Below are positions 24,861 through 37,895 of a DNA stretch of 64,000 bases, one piece after another. Under the pieces are notes generated by a model, which saw only the letters and a list, made by a program, of their open reading frames with translations, made no database searches and was not told where the DNA came from. Position 1 is the first letter of the stretch. Each line of letters starts with the position of its first letter. The stretch is from Quillaja saponaria (Eukaryota; Streptophyta; Magnoliopsida; Fabales; Quillajaceae). A program made the position numbers and the translations under genes. Where the stretch lies: contig CM055606.1 of the NCBI GenBank assembly GCA_029379385.1, positions 434,001 through 498,000 on the forward strand, in the 5' to 3' direction.

Positions 24861-26395
24861 CAACAAGTAACCCAGCTCCTTGATATCTAAATTACAAAAG
24901 TATATATTATCTTAAAAACTGGTCTGTAAAAATTTATGAGAAGCTTTAGTTCATATTTTTTTAATGTCATACAAGTCAATTGCTTTTCATAGTCATCTTG
25001 CGGGAGGGAAGGGAAACTTAAGTTTTGCAATTTGCATCAAGGTCCTCACTTGTTCTTCAATTATTGTTTTATGGTACTAATTAGTTTATTTCCTTTTTGT
25101 TTTTATTTTCTAATTATATTATAGAGAAAACTGTCAATTAATTGTTCCCCAATTAGTTCATAGCAATGTAAGTTATAATTAAATTTAAAATTATCCTTCA
25201 TTTGTGCAAAGCAATATATATATCTGAATATTAATTTGTACAAAGCAACTTGTTGTTGGCCAAAAAAGAGGAAGAAACTATTAATTTAACTGTCAACTTG
25301 TTAAATTACATAATAACAATGGAACCAACCCATGAATTCATTTTCAGTTCAAAACTCCCTAACATATACATGTTAGGTTGGCATCATGATAATAGAAAAT
25401 TGGACAAGGATTAATGACACTAGGTTGTCCCTATCCTTAAAGTTTTTATTGTCTCTACCATAAAGGTTAGCTAAAAGTTATAGGCACACCTCCTGGATAT
25501 ATGTCAAGCCTTAAAGAAAAACAAGTTTTACAGTGCTAGAAAAAATCTCAGAAAGTTTCTGTGTGGAGGTTGAAAAACACACCTCCAAATATATGTCAAA
25601 TCTTAGGAAAACAAGCTTTATTTGAATTACAGGCACACCTCTAGGATATATGTCAAGAATAAGGAAAAGTAAGTTTTAGATGTGTCAAGCCTAAAAAAAA
25701 TACAAGTTTTCTGTGATAGTACAGATTTAGTTTTATCATTATTTTGAGAATAATAACAGTCTCAGACATTATTTCTTATAAACTGCGTATGAATTCTTTA
25801 GTGAAAATTGAATAAATTCAAAGAGCTTTCCCTTTAGTTCCACAAGTAATTATGATGATACGACACTTAATGCTAATATAGTAATAATTCCTTCTCAATC
25901 TTATCAATGTAGGACAAAGGAAAGGATTAGTTTTGTAATCAACTATGCACCTATTCATATACCCCACTTTAAGCATATATAATTAAAACATCCCCATATG
26001 ATTTCTACTTGAATTATACAAAGCTTCACTTTTATTCTCTTTATTTGTGCACTATCAATTACACCTTCAATAAATTAATTAATGAGTTATAAAATTGTCC
26101 AAAGTTGATAAAATTAAATTTTAATAATGTGCATTTCAATAATACATCCCAAAATCATCTCCCATTACACACATATTGTTTCGAAAACATTTCTCTACTC
26201 AAAGGACAACAATATCAAATTTATGTATATTGATAATTCGTCGAAGGAGTTCACATTTCTTGGAATTAACAGAGGCAGATGAGAATGATATTCGGGCAGC
26301 GAATATCAACCCGGAATTAATATTAATTATTTGAATTGTAATATTTACTGAATAATGTTCTAATAACTGAAGGGCGTACAGTGAAATATAAATGA
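24861..26395. other. Spacer between psi unit and copy 3
   Basis: No gene. 24880-25180 matches 29430-29560 plus 30425-30600 on the far side of copy 3 (AAAACTGGTCxGTAAA, CAATTGCTTTTCATAGTCATC, CAAGGTCCTCACT), so it belongs to the repeated unit. The rest contains the 25482-25700 direct repeats and AT-rich DNA. Confidence 0.55.
25482..25700. repeat. Imperfect direct repeats, GGATATATGTCAAGCC type
   Basis: Three imperfect copies of CACACCTCxxGGATATATGTCAA followed by AAGGAAAAxCAAGTTTTA, starting near 25482, 25577 and 25631, with a partial fourth (TGTGTCAAGCCTAAA) near 25681. Spacing is irregular. No coding function seen. Confidence 0.6.
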
Positions 26396-26898
26396 GATAT
26401 CCTTCTCCCTCACGGAAGGAAGGGAGGAATATCATTTTCACTGTCCCAAAACATAATCCTCGATGTGGTCATATGAGATCTATAGGACACAGTTTTGAGA
26501 TACATGGACTCTATTTTTCCAGCTTGAAAAGGACAATCCCCCACTACATGCTTACCATTCACCATCATTTGTCAAATTATTTGATGATATATATGGCCCA
26601 TAGGACTTGTGGTCATGTTGCTTCTCTTATTAATCACTTGTCCTCCTTCTGCTTTCCACAAAATAATAAAACTAATTCAAATACAAGTTCAAGTTTCATG
26701 TAAATAAAAGAAATATAACTAGAATGAGATTGTTGATTTCCATCCACTTGACATAAAAAGCTATATTTCATTTTCTTCTACGGTTTTTTTTTTTTTTTTG
26801 GGTTACAAGCATGAACGTCTTCTTCATTCGTCTTTTGGAAAACTACTCTATTTAAAACCACAAAGCTACTATATCAAGCAACACTTTGCTCTAAGCAA

Positions 26899-28819
26899 TT
26901 AAGCATGGCGGCCATTAGTACCGAGCTGAATCGGACCATTACTGTTATTCTCAACGTTAACTTCTTTGTCATTGGACTTCTTAGTGAAGTTACCAAAACA
27001 CCCTTCTATTTCTTCAAGGGTTTTACCCTGTGTTTCTGGTAGCATAATAAAGAAGAACACCCAACTAACCATTGCAATTCCGGTGAAAAGGAAGAAGGCC
27101 CCACTAATAGTGATTCCCTCATAAAGTGAGATAAAGGTCATCGAAATGACCCCACTTGTGACCCTATTTGCCACTACACCCATACTCGCACCCTGAGCGC
27201 GTAGCCTTAACGGCAAGATCTCCGTGCTGTAGACCCACGCAATGGGACCCATTCCAATCGAGAAGGATGCAACAAAGCATAATACACTGGCGATGCTTAA
27301 TGCAATGGCCCACGTTAGCTTCGTGTGTGAATGATCAATGATCGTAAGGCTAACTCCTAGGCTCGCAAGACAGACAATCATACCACCAACGCTCGTTAAA
27401 AGTAACGGACGTCGTCCAACACGATCTAACAGAAAAGTAGCTACCAAGATGAACATAGTCTTAAAAAATCCAACGGCTATTGTAGCGAGTAGCTTATACT
27501 TGTCTGATGTGATTCCAGCTTTTTCAAAAATTCTTGGACTATATAAAACGACAGCGTCTATACCCGATGCCTGTTGAAAAAAATGAATCCCAATGGCTGC
27601 TATTAAAATGTGACGAACTGACGGTGTAGGATGAAGGAGCAACTCTTTCCATACACCTTCACCGTGATTTTGTTTGGTTACTTGAACGACTTCGTCTGTG
27701 CAGGTTTCAGGTATTCCAGCCGCTTGTTTAATGTCAGCTAATCTTAGCTCAGCCTCTTCTTTAGAGTCTGAGGTTTTGTTAAGGACTTGTCTTGCGTCTC
27801 CGAGCCGACCTTGCATGACGAGCCACCTAGGTGACTCAGGCATGGCTAACACTCCCACAGCAAGAAACACGGAAGGTATCGCGCCGATACCGAGCATGAG
27901 CCGCCAACCCAAGTTAATTGGTAGTTTAGAGAATGCAAAATTGGAAACAAATCCAAATAAAGCCCCCAGATTAATAAAAACCTGAAAAAAAAAGAAAAAA
28001 CATAAATTCAATATTATTATACATATTTTGTAAAGTGATGAAATGATTAAATAATATATACCTCAGGGAATGAAGTGAGGAAGCCACGAGAGGAAGCAGG
28101 GGAGACCTCAGCGGTGTAGACGGGAGCAATCATGAGGGCATAGCCGACACCAACTCCAGCGACGAATCTACCGAACATAAGGAAAGCATAGTTGGGGGCA
28201 AAACCCATTAGTAGAGCTCCTACAAAGAAGATGCTACCGGCTAATACAATGGTGTAACGCCGGCCAATCCAGTCGGAGGTTCTACCAGCCAGAAAAGAAC
28301 CAATCAGGGAGTGAAGGTTGATGATTCCGATGAGGACTTCAAGTTGTATGTCCGAGATTTTAAGGTCTCTTTTTATGTAAATGGATGCTCCACTCATTAC
28401 ACCGATATCTGTAGAACATCATATTTACATGTATTATAAACCTCAGACCTCAGTAGTAGTGAATTATGAACTTTGTCGTTAATGAATTGTTTTCTTGTAG
28501 TGAAATATCATATTCACCATTCTTATTTTAAAAAATTAATTTGACCAATTGGCGAGCTCTAATTTTTAGTTGCAAAAAGTAGTTCAATATTAAAGGAAAA
28601 TTCTACCCAAAAAATAAGTTGAGGAAGATTTGAATTTTGAGGGTTATTTACGTAGTAGCGTACTCACCATAGCCAAGTAAGATGGAAGTCATGGAAGCCA
28701 AAATAGCACAACCAAAAGCAAATTTGTTTCTTTTGGGTTTCTTTAGAGGATCAAAATCGTCAATTATCTTCTCGGGTTTTCCTGTAAACAGTTGTGGTTT
28801 CAGCTTTGCCGGCAGCCAT
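26899..28819 (-). pseudogene. PLT5-like: Polyol transporter copy 3, one-base frameshift in exon 1 (otherwise intact)
   Basis: Exons are 28819-28668, 28408-28062 and 27981-26899, with good GT-AG sites. Exons 2 and 3 are fully open and keep every PLT motif (GRRYTIVLAG, PESPRWLVMQG, FFQQASGIDAVVLYSP, DRVGRRPLLL, PETQGKTLEE). In exon 1 the minus strand reads GTTTACAGGAAAACC where copy 2 has GTTTACGGAAAATCC. The extra base puts the only upstream ATG (28819) out of frame, and the reading frame then hits TGA within about 20 codons. The next in-frame Met lies inside helix 1 (ASMTSILLGY). Without the extra base the product would be 526 aa. Either a very young pseudogene, an allele, or a sequence error. 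Confidence 0.85.
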
Positions 28820-28950
28820 CGATTTCTGTTAGAGAGAGAAGAACAAAAGAGATAGAGAATGTAGTGAGTGTGTATTATGTGGTGACCATGAAAACCAGTA
28901 ATAGAGCTCAATAGCTGGTTTGTGGTACTTACGATGAGCTTCACACAATG

Positions 28951-28958
28951 TTTAAATA
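28951..28958 (-). promoter_or_regulatory. TATA-like box of transporter copy 3
   Basis: TATTTAAA on the minus strand about 132 bases before the ATG at 28819; identical to copy 1 and in the same conserved block. Confidence 0.5.
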
Positions 28959-29561
28959 GACCTAAGACAAATGGTTTACATCACATTGGACAGTTCTACT
29001 ACGTAAGAGTCCCAGAAATTATTAAGTTTTGCAAGTTGGCCTTTTGGTGGACCCCATTGTGTGTATGATAACGACAAAAATGGTTTTCTGACAATTAAGT
29101 ATTCTCCTTTAGTTTTTGCATGCCTTTTTTCTCTCACGTTTTCTTGGCGGTTCAATGAACCAAACAACTACGACAACAACGCATTCTGTTATGATTTATG
29201 AATGATTTTTACAATATATCCTTGAGCTCGACACTTAATTAATTGGTGTGCTATCATATTTATTTTTGTATTTAGAAAATCAAAGAAGAAATGTTATTAT
29301 GACATATTTCAATATATGTAATCAAGTGTTTCGAAGTGGACGCATGTCGCTTTGACTAAATCAAAAATAAATTAATCAAGTTGTATATAAAAAATTAACT
29401 TAAATATTAACTAATAGTTAAAAACAAGCAATCTAGCTAGTTGATTTCTAAATTACAAGAATATGTATCATTTTAAAAACTGGTCAGTAAATATTCATGT
29501 GAAACTTCAGTTTATAAATTTTTTGAAGTCATAAAAGTCAGTTGCTTTTCATAGTCATCCT
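28959..29561. other. Upstream flank of transporter copy 3
   Basis: Non-coding. 28960-29250 matches the region upstream of copy 2 (GGACAGTxxTACTACGTAAGAG, GGCCTTTTGGTGGACCCCAT). From 29270 it switches to sequence that matches the far end of units 1 and psi (TCAAAGAAGAAATGTTATTATG), so about 3 kb found in those units is missing here. Confidence 0.6.
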
Positions 29562-30412
29562 GTGAAATATGGCAATAAATTAGGTCGGATTGGATATCTG
29601 ACCCGATTCAATAGAGGTGGATTGAACAATATTTAATTATTAGATTATTTTTGAACTTGGATCAGGATCAGGTCATGATCCATGGTTTGATATATCGGGT
29701 CGATCTGATCTATTCATGATTTGTTATTTTTTATTTTTATTTTTTTAAGCTTTGTTTACTTAATATATTTTTATAAATTGTACACCACTATATAATAAAA
29801 ATAAAAGAAAATTTTAGAATAATATCAAGAGTTGACAAAATAGAAGAAATATAAAACAAAAATAATTTAGAATAATCTAGAAAAGTCTACTTAATAAATT
29901 TACGTAAATATTTGTACAAATCTATATAAGAAAATCAAAAACACACAAATTAATAAATTTAAATATAGCTAATTTCGATTCTTTTCTTTTCAAACTTCAT
30001 TTTTTGAATCCAAGAAATTTTGTAAAATATTTACTTAAATAATTATATAAAAAAAATTTATTAATTATTTACTCAATTAGTTGTTGCATGTCTATATAAG
30101 GAAATAGACTAAAAAATGGGATATTTATTATCCATTATCACCTATTGAACTTTAGATAATTTACTAAAATAATATTTAGAAAATAAATTGATTAATTACT
30201 TTTGGTTTACACTTAGTTTCTATGTTGGCTAATTTATAAATTTCATTATTTTTAAAACATAATATAAAATAAAATAAACTAGGCGGGTGGGATCTATATT
30301 TGGTCCGGTCTGTCCATCATAACCCACGAATCAGATGGATTAGATGATCTAATCCATTAAGTCTTTGAATCATACTTGAATCGGATTGGTTCAACCAGAC
30401 TCAATCCATTGC
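29562..30412. mobile_element. Probable non-autonomous DNA element (851 bp)
   Basis: This block interrupts sequence that is continuous in the 24861-25180 spacer. It is flanked by CATCCT on both sides (29556-29561 and 30413-30418). Near its ends it carries inverted GGCAAT motifs (ATGGCAATAAATTAGG on the left; the right end reads GGCAATGGATTGAGTC on the other strand) and GGATC/GATCCG-rich subterminal sequence. No transposase frame is present. The superfamily is not assigned; a hAT-type element would normally give an 8-bp duplication. Confidence 0.5.
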
Positions 30413-30899
30413 CATCCTAAAGGGACACAAGTTTCGCAATATGCACCAAGGTCCTCACTCTTTCTTCAACTATTGTCTTGTGGTACTAAATAGTGTATTT
30501 CCTTTTGTTTTTATTTTCCAATTATCTTATAGAGAAAACCATCAATTAATTGTTCCAAATTATGTCATAGCAATGTAAGTTATAATTACATTTAAAATTA
30601 TCTTTACTTTTTGTATTTTGAGTGATCAAATCGAGACTAGATGATTTTATTCTCAACGACCTCTTCAATGAGATTAATTTGAATGCGTGAAATTAATAAA
30701 TGAGGACACTTTCTTGACCATCAAGCTAATACCCATAGTTCCTCTAGATTTATTTGAATAATAATTAATTATAATTATTTTCTATTGAAATTTGAATTCA
30801 ATGCTAATTCTAATTATTCCGAGCATTGCAGAAACAACAACTTTTATAAAATTGGGTCAGAGAAGATATTTGAATTACTTGAGATCTCGTCAAATGTCA

Positions 30900-30901
<2 letters not shown>

Positions 30902-30930
<29 letters not shown>
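30902..30930. repeat. (TA)n microsatellite
   Basis: A pure TA run of about 29 bases. Other short TA runs lie at 31144-31160, 31540-31555 and 62714-62732. Confidence 0.8.
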
Positions 30931-30932
<2 letters not shown>

Positions 30933-33302
30933 CTAATAACACATCAAATGTCCTCTATCATTTGAAAACCCCATTGATGGATATTGCATGACACACTTGT
31001 ATATATATATAGTTATTATATACACACTCAACAAAAGATGTTGTGTCTAAGAGTCAAGGAATGTGTGTAAGGATTTTTAAAGGTCTTAAATTCGATTATT
31101 GTAACATTAGTAAAATAAAAATACTTTACGTTTTACTGATAAATATATATATATATATATTTTTTAATCTAAGATCATAAGAAGGAAACATAGTGGAAAA
31201 CAATTATGGGACAAAATCACTTGCCAAACATTCTTGGATCGATTCATGCATTGTGAACTGAAATTATTATTTTTTTCTTAAAAACTCGATGCATTAAATA
31301 GTTTATCGAATGAGCTATTAGCAGATAATTAAAATTACATAAAGTAAATATTTTATAAATATATAATTAGGTAGAGAATATACTTACATACAAGCATCAA
31401 TTAAGAAGAATATCTTTATACCTATAAATTAGATCTTGACAACTTTTAAAATTTTCACAGCTTGCAGATGATATAATGGAGTAATCCTTAAATAATTGAT
31501 CCAGTTGAGTACCATAGTTCTGCTGGCATGCATATATACATATATATATATATATGATCATGCAATATTAATTTGTACAAAGCAACTTTCTGTTGGCCAG
31601 TACTAAAGACTAAAGATGAAGAAACTATTAATTATTAATTGTTAAATTATCCAACAATATAAATTCTTGCTAATATTTCTTTATTTTATTTCTATATACA
31701 AACGTATCTTAATTTTTTTTGTTGATTAATTCTTGTCTATCAGAGTTGGAATTCGAAGAATACAATTGCCGGTGTTATTTATTACTTATCTCAGAAAATT
31801 TCTCTCCAAAATCTAAAGAGATGTCATCCTCTCTAACAATGGGAAAAAAAGAAAGGAAAAGAATAGAAAATTGAAGTAGCTAGTGATCATTAGCCAATGA
31901 TACTTAATTAATATGGGCCGACTTCATTAATCAATAAGAAATCAAATGTTGCAATTTAACTGGATCATTGTTTTTAACTATTTATAATGTCAGATATTTT
32001 CTTTTTATACAAGATTTAGTCGTACAATTTAATTAATTAAACACTTTTTAAATGTAAGAGAAATTTAAAATACTTTTGTGGATAGTTGGGGGAGGAGATC
32101 ACTTGCATGGTGGGTGGCACCTCATAATGCATTGTAGTAAGGCATCAATTATATATTATACATGTAATCATAGATCATAGACAGAAGAAAAAGTGCAGTT
32201 TTTGATGAGTCCCTTTCAAATTACATCAATGTTACTTTTTGTCGTGTATAAAGAAGTGACGGTCATAAAGTTAGCATATATTATAGAGATCTTTAATTTA
32301 AATAAATTTATTATACAAATTTATTCTTTTTTTACTATAAAAATTAAGTGTACCTTTAATAATTTTACAAATTAATTATACGAACAAGTATTTTTTAATA
32401 AATATATCTTCTGGACCTTTCAGACTAACTCTATTCAGATATACAAATTAATTAAGATGATAAAAATAAATTGTAAGTTTGATATATTTTTATAGACTTA
32501 AAAATAATTAGTAAATATTCTTAATTTTGGCTGCATTCTGTAGTTTGCATTACCAAATTAACATCACGCTGCTGCTGTATGGACGGTGGAGATACGTCCG
32601 AGATTTATCACTCTTTCGTCGTTCCGTATTAGCTGGGTACATAAACGACACTTCGAATCTGTGGTTGAAAAGGAATCTCCGTTTCAAGATTTTGGTCCTC
32701 ATAATTCCAAGAGGGTGAAAAGTCAGAAAATAATGCACATGCTAGTCCACGTTCCAGCTCACGTGCCTTTGAATTTGACCATAGTCTTTAAGCTTTGATT
32801 ATCAACTTGACCTTTCGTTGCCCAAAAAGTTTGCATGATACACACATATAGGCTAAGTATTTCTATTATTTTTTGATTCTTTGAAGTTTTTTATAAAAAA
32901 TTTATTTTTCACAATATCATTCCAACCCATAAAGTGAATAAAACCAACACACTTTTAAAATATCTTTTGATAGTTAGGTTATTCTTTTCCAAAATAACAT
33001 TAGGTAATGTAAGAACAAACATTTTCTAATTTTCAATTCTAATATAATATTAGATGAGTGAGTATTAACAAGTATTTTTTTAATTAGCGATCATAAATAG
33101 TGTTTAGACTAACTTATACAAATTTCGACTATCTACACTAACTTGACCAAAAGAGATTTCGCTAGAACTAGAAAAATTTTAAAAATTTTACTTGACATAA
33201 TCTATTTCAACTCATGAAATCAATGAATGCAAAACACTTTCATCATTTGATATTTTATTAAATAAATTTATCAGCCATTTTTTCATGTCATCAACATCTA
33301 AT
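30931..33302. other. Distal part of unit 3
   Basis: Non-coding. 31200-32870 is a duplicate of 14280-15950 and includes copy B of the conserved GC-richer segment (32566-32765). No further gene is recognisable. Confidence 0.6.
32566..32765. other. GC-richer segment conserved between units (copy B)
   Basis: Counterpart of 15656-15860; the same plus-strand frame is open (RFITLSSFRISW, then ESVVEKESPFQDFGPHNSKR). It sits in AT-rich surroundings. Product not recognised. Confidence 0.4.
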
Positions 33303-33338
33303 CGAAACAAACGAAACAAACGAAACAAACGAAACAAA
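33303..33338. repeat. Minisatellite, 9-bp unit CGAAACAAA x4
   Basis: Four perfect tandem copies of CGAAACAAA. The duplicate region in unit 2 does not show it. Confidence 0.9.
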
Positions 33339-34691
33339 ATAAATAACAACAGATAAATGAGCTTAGTTCCATTTTTAAAAAAATTCATTGAAAGGTGAAC
33401 TAGATCTTAAAGTTAGGAGCTAACCTTATTTTTTATATACCAACATATTCATGATTAAAATTTTCTATCAATAATTAGTAGTGTTTTATTTACTTTTAAC
33501 ATAAGAAGATCTAAGAGTCTAAGGGGCTTTTAAACTTCAAATCCATGTATATTTAGGTTGACTCTGAATTCTATTATTGGTAAATATCATTTTATTTTAT
33601 TTTTACTGCAGGGTTTTTTGATTCATAATCATGGGTTATTTTTATGAAAATGATAAAGGAGAAATAGAAGACAACATTGCAAAGGGCAGCACATCTAGTA
33701 GTGTTCATGGACCGAATTTGGGCCTTATGCTCAGACTGCCACTTTCCAAAATCTTAAGCCCATACCATCCAGACCAGCCTATGAATTGTGGAACAGACCT
33801 AGCCCAATTTACTAATTTTCTGGTCAATTTGGTTGAGCTTTTGGTTACAGACCATATCATGATTACAAACCATTTTTGTAGTGCTGTTTGAATGGACTTT
33901 AAAAACCATGATTTCACATGATATATTTTTTTTATTTGCTATATAAATTGCCAAAAATGACATGCATGCATATATTATATTATTTTTATTAATTTTAAGA
34001 ATTAATAAATAATATATGAAACAAGTCATATGTTGGCTATTTTATAAAAAATAAAAAATCTGACCGTTGACTTTCTTATTTTATTTTTCAAAAACAAAAA
34101 AGAAGAATTTTCAAATTTTGATCGTTGTCCTTCTAATTGTTGAATTGTAAAACAAAAGGGCCACCCATCGTCTGGCATCTGTGCAGTTGGGCTTGGCCTG
34201 CTTCCTTTCTTGTTGCGCGTCCCAACATGCTATCATACCGTTTGTTTTTTTAATTTTTATGCCCTTTTATCTTTTTCTCCTTTTTATTGAGAAATTTTAG
34301 ATAGTTCAAATACACATGAAATCAATATATATTTAGTCATTTATATCTAAATTTGTTTTCATCACAAATCATAATTTATTTGTTATAATTTTTAATTAAT
34401 CTAAACACATTAAAATTACGATAATATAAACTAAAATTATGGTTTTGGCTCGTTTCGCTTCCAATCCAAATAGAAGCTAACGTGCCCTTTATTAGTCTTA
34501 GCCCAAAATAATACGAACGAATCACAGACCGCCACCCTAGCACCTATAAAATCAAAAGCCGTTACGTCGAACTTTTTAGGATTCCGTGTTAACCTTCCCG
34601 TTGCTCTCACAGCCTCACTTGATGCCATTACCATGCTATTAATTTCTTCGAATTGAAAACCTAAATTCAATCTGTCTCTGTAATTCTTTGC
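33339..34691. other. Intergenic region upstream of the HVA22-like gene
   Basis: No supported gene. A plus frame at 33631-33891 and a minus frame at 34437-34670 are open, but neither product resembles a family I know. The last ~250 bases have more balanced composition and probably include the promoter and 5' UTR of the HVA22-like gene; no TATA box is obvious. Confidence 0.45.
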
Positions 34692-37600
34692 ATGGTGATC
34701 CCAAGCGAGGTAAACGAACTCTCTCTCTCTGACTCACTCATTTCCTTTTCTTTTTCTCTTTACATGGGAAAAGCTCAACTTAGTTAGTTTCTTCTGCTGT
34801 TTTTATCTCTCGTGGTTTTAAATTTTAGTTGCATGGTTTTAAATCACAGCAGGTTCTTCAAAGTTGATAGGAATTGAAAAAAAATTATTTAGTTAGGATT
34901 AGGTTCTTCCAAAGAGTTTATGTATATTTTTCTGTAAAAGCTTCGGGAGCATTTTTTGTTTTTCTTAGGGTTTTGGGTCATCAGAAAAGTAATAGATTGG
35001 AAAAGCCTTGGAAATCAATTTGCTGGACAAGAGGTTAGCTCCCCAAATGAAATTTGAAGTTATTCTCGGATCAATGTATGGTAGTAATTTGAGTGATTGA
35101 TGCATTTTTAAGAGCGAGTTCTCTTTCGCGTTGCCTATATAATTAGACAAGGGTGGAAAAAAAAAAAAAATCTGAGATTTTAAGCCCAACATTTAATTAC
35201 TCCTTTTTCTTATTGATGCAGATTGGGTTGGCATTTCTCTTTGCCCCAATTGGCTCCAATATTGTTGTACGGACAGCATGGTAAGCTTCAGATTTGGGAT
35301 TTTTTTATTTTTTTTATTTCGCCCAATGTATAGTGTTTAATTTTTGTTGAAGTTTAATGTTTAGATAGAAGACTAATATTTTCAGAGATGGTATCCTCAA
35401 TCACATGTGGTTTGTATATCATTGTCCAGAAAGATGCTTAAAGCCCAGTTCATAGTTGTGATAAGATCCATTGCTCTTCACTAATGTGTTATTCGTGTAT
35501 GGCTTGTAGCTGCTCTGTAGGGCTTGTCCTACCTGTTTACTCCACGTTTAAAGCTATTGAGAATAAAAGCCCAAGCGAGCAACAAAGGTGGCTTCTGTAC
35601 TGGGCAGGTTGTAATGTTCGTTTTTTATTTTTCGTATTTTCAGAAGTCCTCTTGCAATCTTTGGTACCTTGGCTCCTTTGTCTTTCTTGTTCAGTAATTT
35701 AGAGTAACTTGCTTTGGGTTTAACTATCATTTTTTTTTTTATGTAATGTGTTTGTAGATCCTTGAGCTCCCATTTCTCTGATACTCGTGAGCTTTACCCA
35801 ATTAGAGTTGTTCTATGAGTCTATAGTAGATGCTTATATTATCATCAGCGTTCTCCAACCCCTTTTTATGTTAAATTGACACGCTGTCTGTTACTTGCAG
35901 CTTATGGATCTTTTAGTGCGGCAGAAATGTTTGCAGAAAAAGTTCTCTCCTGGTATGGTATTGTACTCCAATGTGTTTTTAGGTTTTGATTTTGTTTGTC
36001 TGAAAGACTCGTTTTCTTTTCATTGCCTGGTAAATGAGCATAGATTGGCACTTATCTGCATGGAAAAGAGAACTGACAGTATTGGCACTATTCCATTCAT
36101 TTAATCAGTGCCCAATGCCCATTAAAAAACTTTTTTGTAGGTAATAACGTTATCAGAGGAATTAGACTTGTAGTATACCATGTTTTGTAACTATTCTGTG
36201 ACTGATGAGATATATTTTTCCTGTATCTGTTGGCTGGTGCCTGGTTGCAATGGATATTCCTTGTGTTTTGCCTCTGCTGAGGACTCCAGAAAGTTATTTT
36301 GACTTCTGTACTTGTGTCACATTTGCGCTTGTGCATTATCAATATTCCAGCATTAAGAATCATACCCAGAAAAAATGGCAAAGTTTCAAAGTCTGAACTG
36401 GGAGGTCTTCTGCTAAACTGAAAGTATTGACTTTGATCACTTTGCTGCTTTCTGTAATATCTTTTTATTTCAAGATGTGACAACTTTGTGTAGCATGCAA
36501 CCTTTATTTGGAAAGTAATACTTTAGATCCCTTTTTCTGATGATGTACTCATGTACTGAAATGTATTGTAAGGAAGTCTAATTGCCTTGTTTTGTCAGGT
36601 TTCCTCTGTACTACCACATGAAGTTTGCTTTTCTTCTCTGGCTACAGCTTCCAACTATCAATGTAAGATATACTGTTGCTTTCATTTTTTGGATAATATT
36701 TTCCTTGTTAGCCTTTTAGATGATTTGCCAATTTGGTGTGATGTTTTTATGAGGAAGGTGAACTATATTGAGCTTAAGAATAATTGCTTAAACAAACTCA
36801 TAGAACTACTGAACTAGCCTTTTCAGATGATTTGGCCTACTGTTTGAAGGAGAAAGACAAACTGTATGTAAAGTTTGATAATAATTACTTGATCGTGAAA
36901 ACTGTTTGACTGGCGGTTTGTTGTTTCCAGGGAGCAAGACAATTGTATATGACCCATTTGCGTCCATTCTTACTCAAGCATCAAGCAAGACTTGATCAAG
37001 TTGTGGAATTTGTATATGGACAAACGGTAAGAACTTCAGAAATGGCTGGAAATGTATTTTTGTATCTGAGTATACTGGAAAATTATACTGAACTTTTGGT
37101 AATTGGGGTTAGAGGGTTAAGTATCTTGATATACGATTACCGTACCTTATTCTTTTTCTCACCATCGCCTTTGTCACTTTGTAACAGTAGGGGTTTTCTG
37201 GGTCCAGTTATTCCGAGTTAAGCAGGTGGTTTTGGCCTGTCAAATTTGCTTTGTGTTGTATGAGATTGATATTATGCTTGGTCCTTAGAATAATTGCATG
37301 TACCAAATTATATCTAAAATGTGTATCAAAATCTATCAGAGTTGCCAGAAGTCACAAGGTATGATTAATTTCTGAACTTGCAGACTAAATTTATCAGTGC
37401 ACACCAAGTGGAACTCCAGTTTGCAAGAACACTGCTAGTGAAGGCTATAATGACAGGTAAGGATGTGAAAATCCACTGTAATTTTACTGTATGTCATACA
37501 TAACAAGAGTTATTTGGTGTGATAATTAAGGATGCATCTGATTCACTCATCTTCATGAAAAGGATTAAACCAAAAATCCAAACAAAAAAATAAAAAAAAG

Positions 37601-37895
37601 TGAAAAAAATGAGTGATCTATATCTATGTATTGGCATATATACTAACATATGTCTGAAGTATAGAATAAGATTCCTTTTATGTACTGTAATTCCTTTTAC
37701 ATTCTTTGCCTTTATTATACCTCAGGTTTTCACTGGATACTTGGTCCTAGCATATATCTTGTGTTTTCCATAAGTCATATGTAGACATCTTTTACGTTGG
37801 ATAAAGTCAATTAAATCTTTAGACTCATTTTATTATTTTCTGATTCAGTAAAACAAATGATTGGCAATATCATTCACCCACCAGCAAGCAAATAG
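34692..37895 (+). CDS. HVA22: HVA22-like protein (TB2/DP1/HVA22 family), k-type
   Basis: Eight exons: 34692-34709, 35222-35280, 35510-35607, 35901-35952, 36599-36662, 36931-37026, 37384-37456 and 37849-37895. All junctions are GT-AG, and together they give 168 codons plus stop with no break. The start ATGGTG is the first ATG after an in-frame TAA. The product begins MVIPSEIGLAFLFAPIGSN, then has the family core TACCSVGLVLPVYSTFKAIE, QQRWLLYWAAYGSF, WFPLYYHMKFAFLLWLQLP and the RPFLLKHQARLDQ helix. HVA22/DP1/REEP proteins are small hairpin membrane proteins that shape tubular ER and act in vesicle traffic; some plant members respond to ABA and stress. It is closest in layout to the HVA22 i/j/k type. 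The last exon (VKQMIGNIIHPPASK) is placed by splice signal and frame, so it is the least certain part. Confidence 0.92.

Noticed and set aside
33631..33891. 86-codon plus frame upstream of the HVA22-like gene
   Set aside because: No recognisable domain, no splice or promoter context, and overlapping open frames on the other strand.
34437..34670. 77-codon minus frame starting next to the HVA22-like gene
   Set aside because: Considered as a divergent gene, but the product is unknown and the region better fits the 5' UTR and promoter of the HVA22-like gene.
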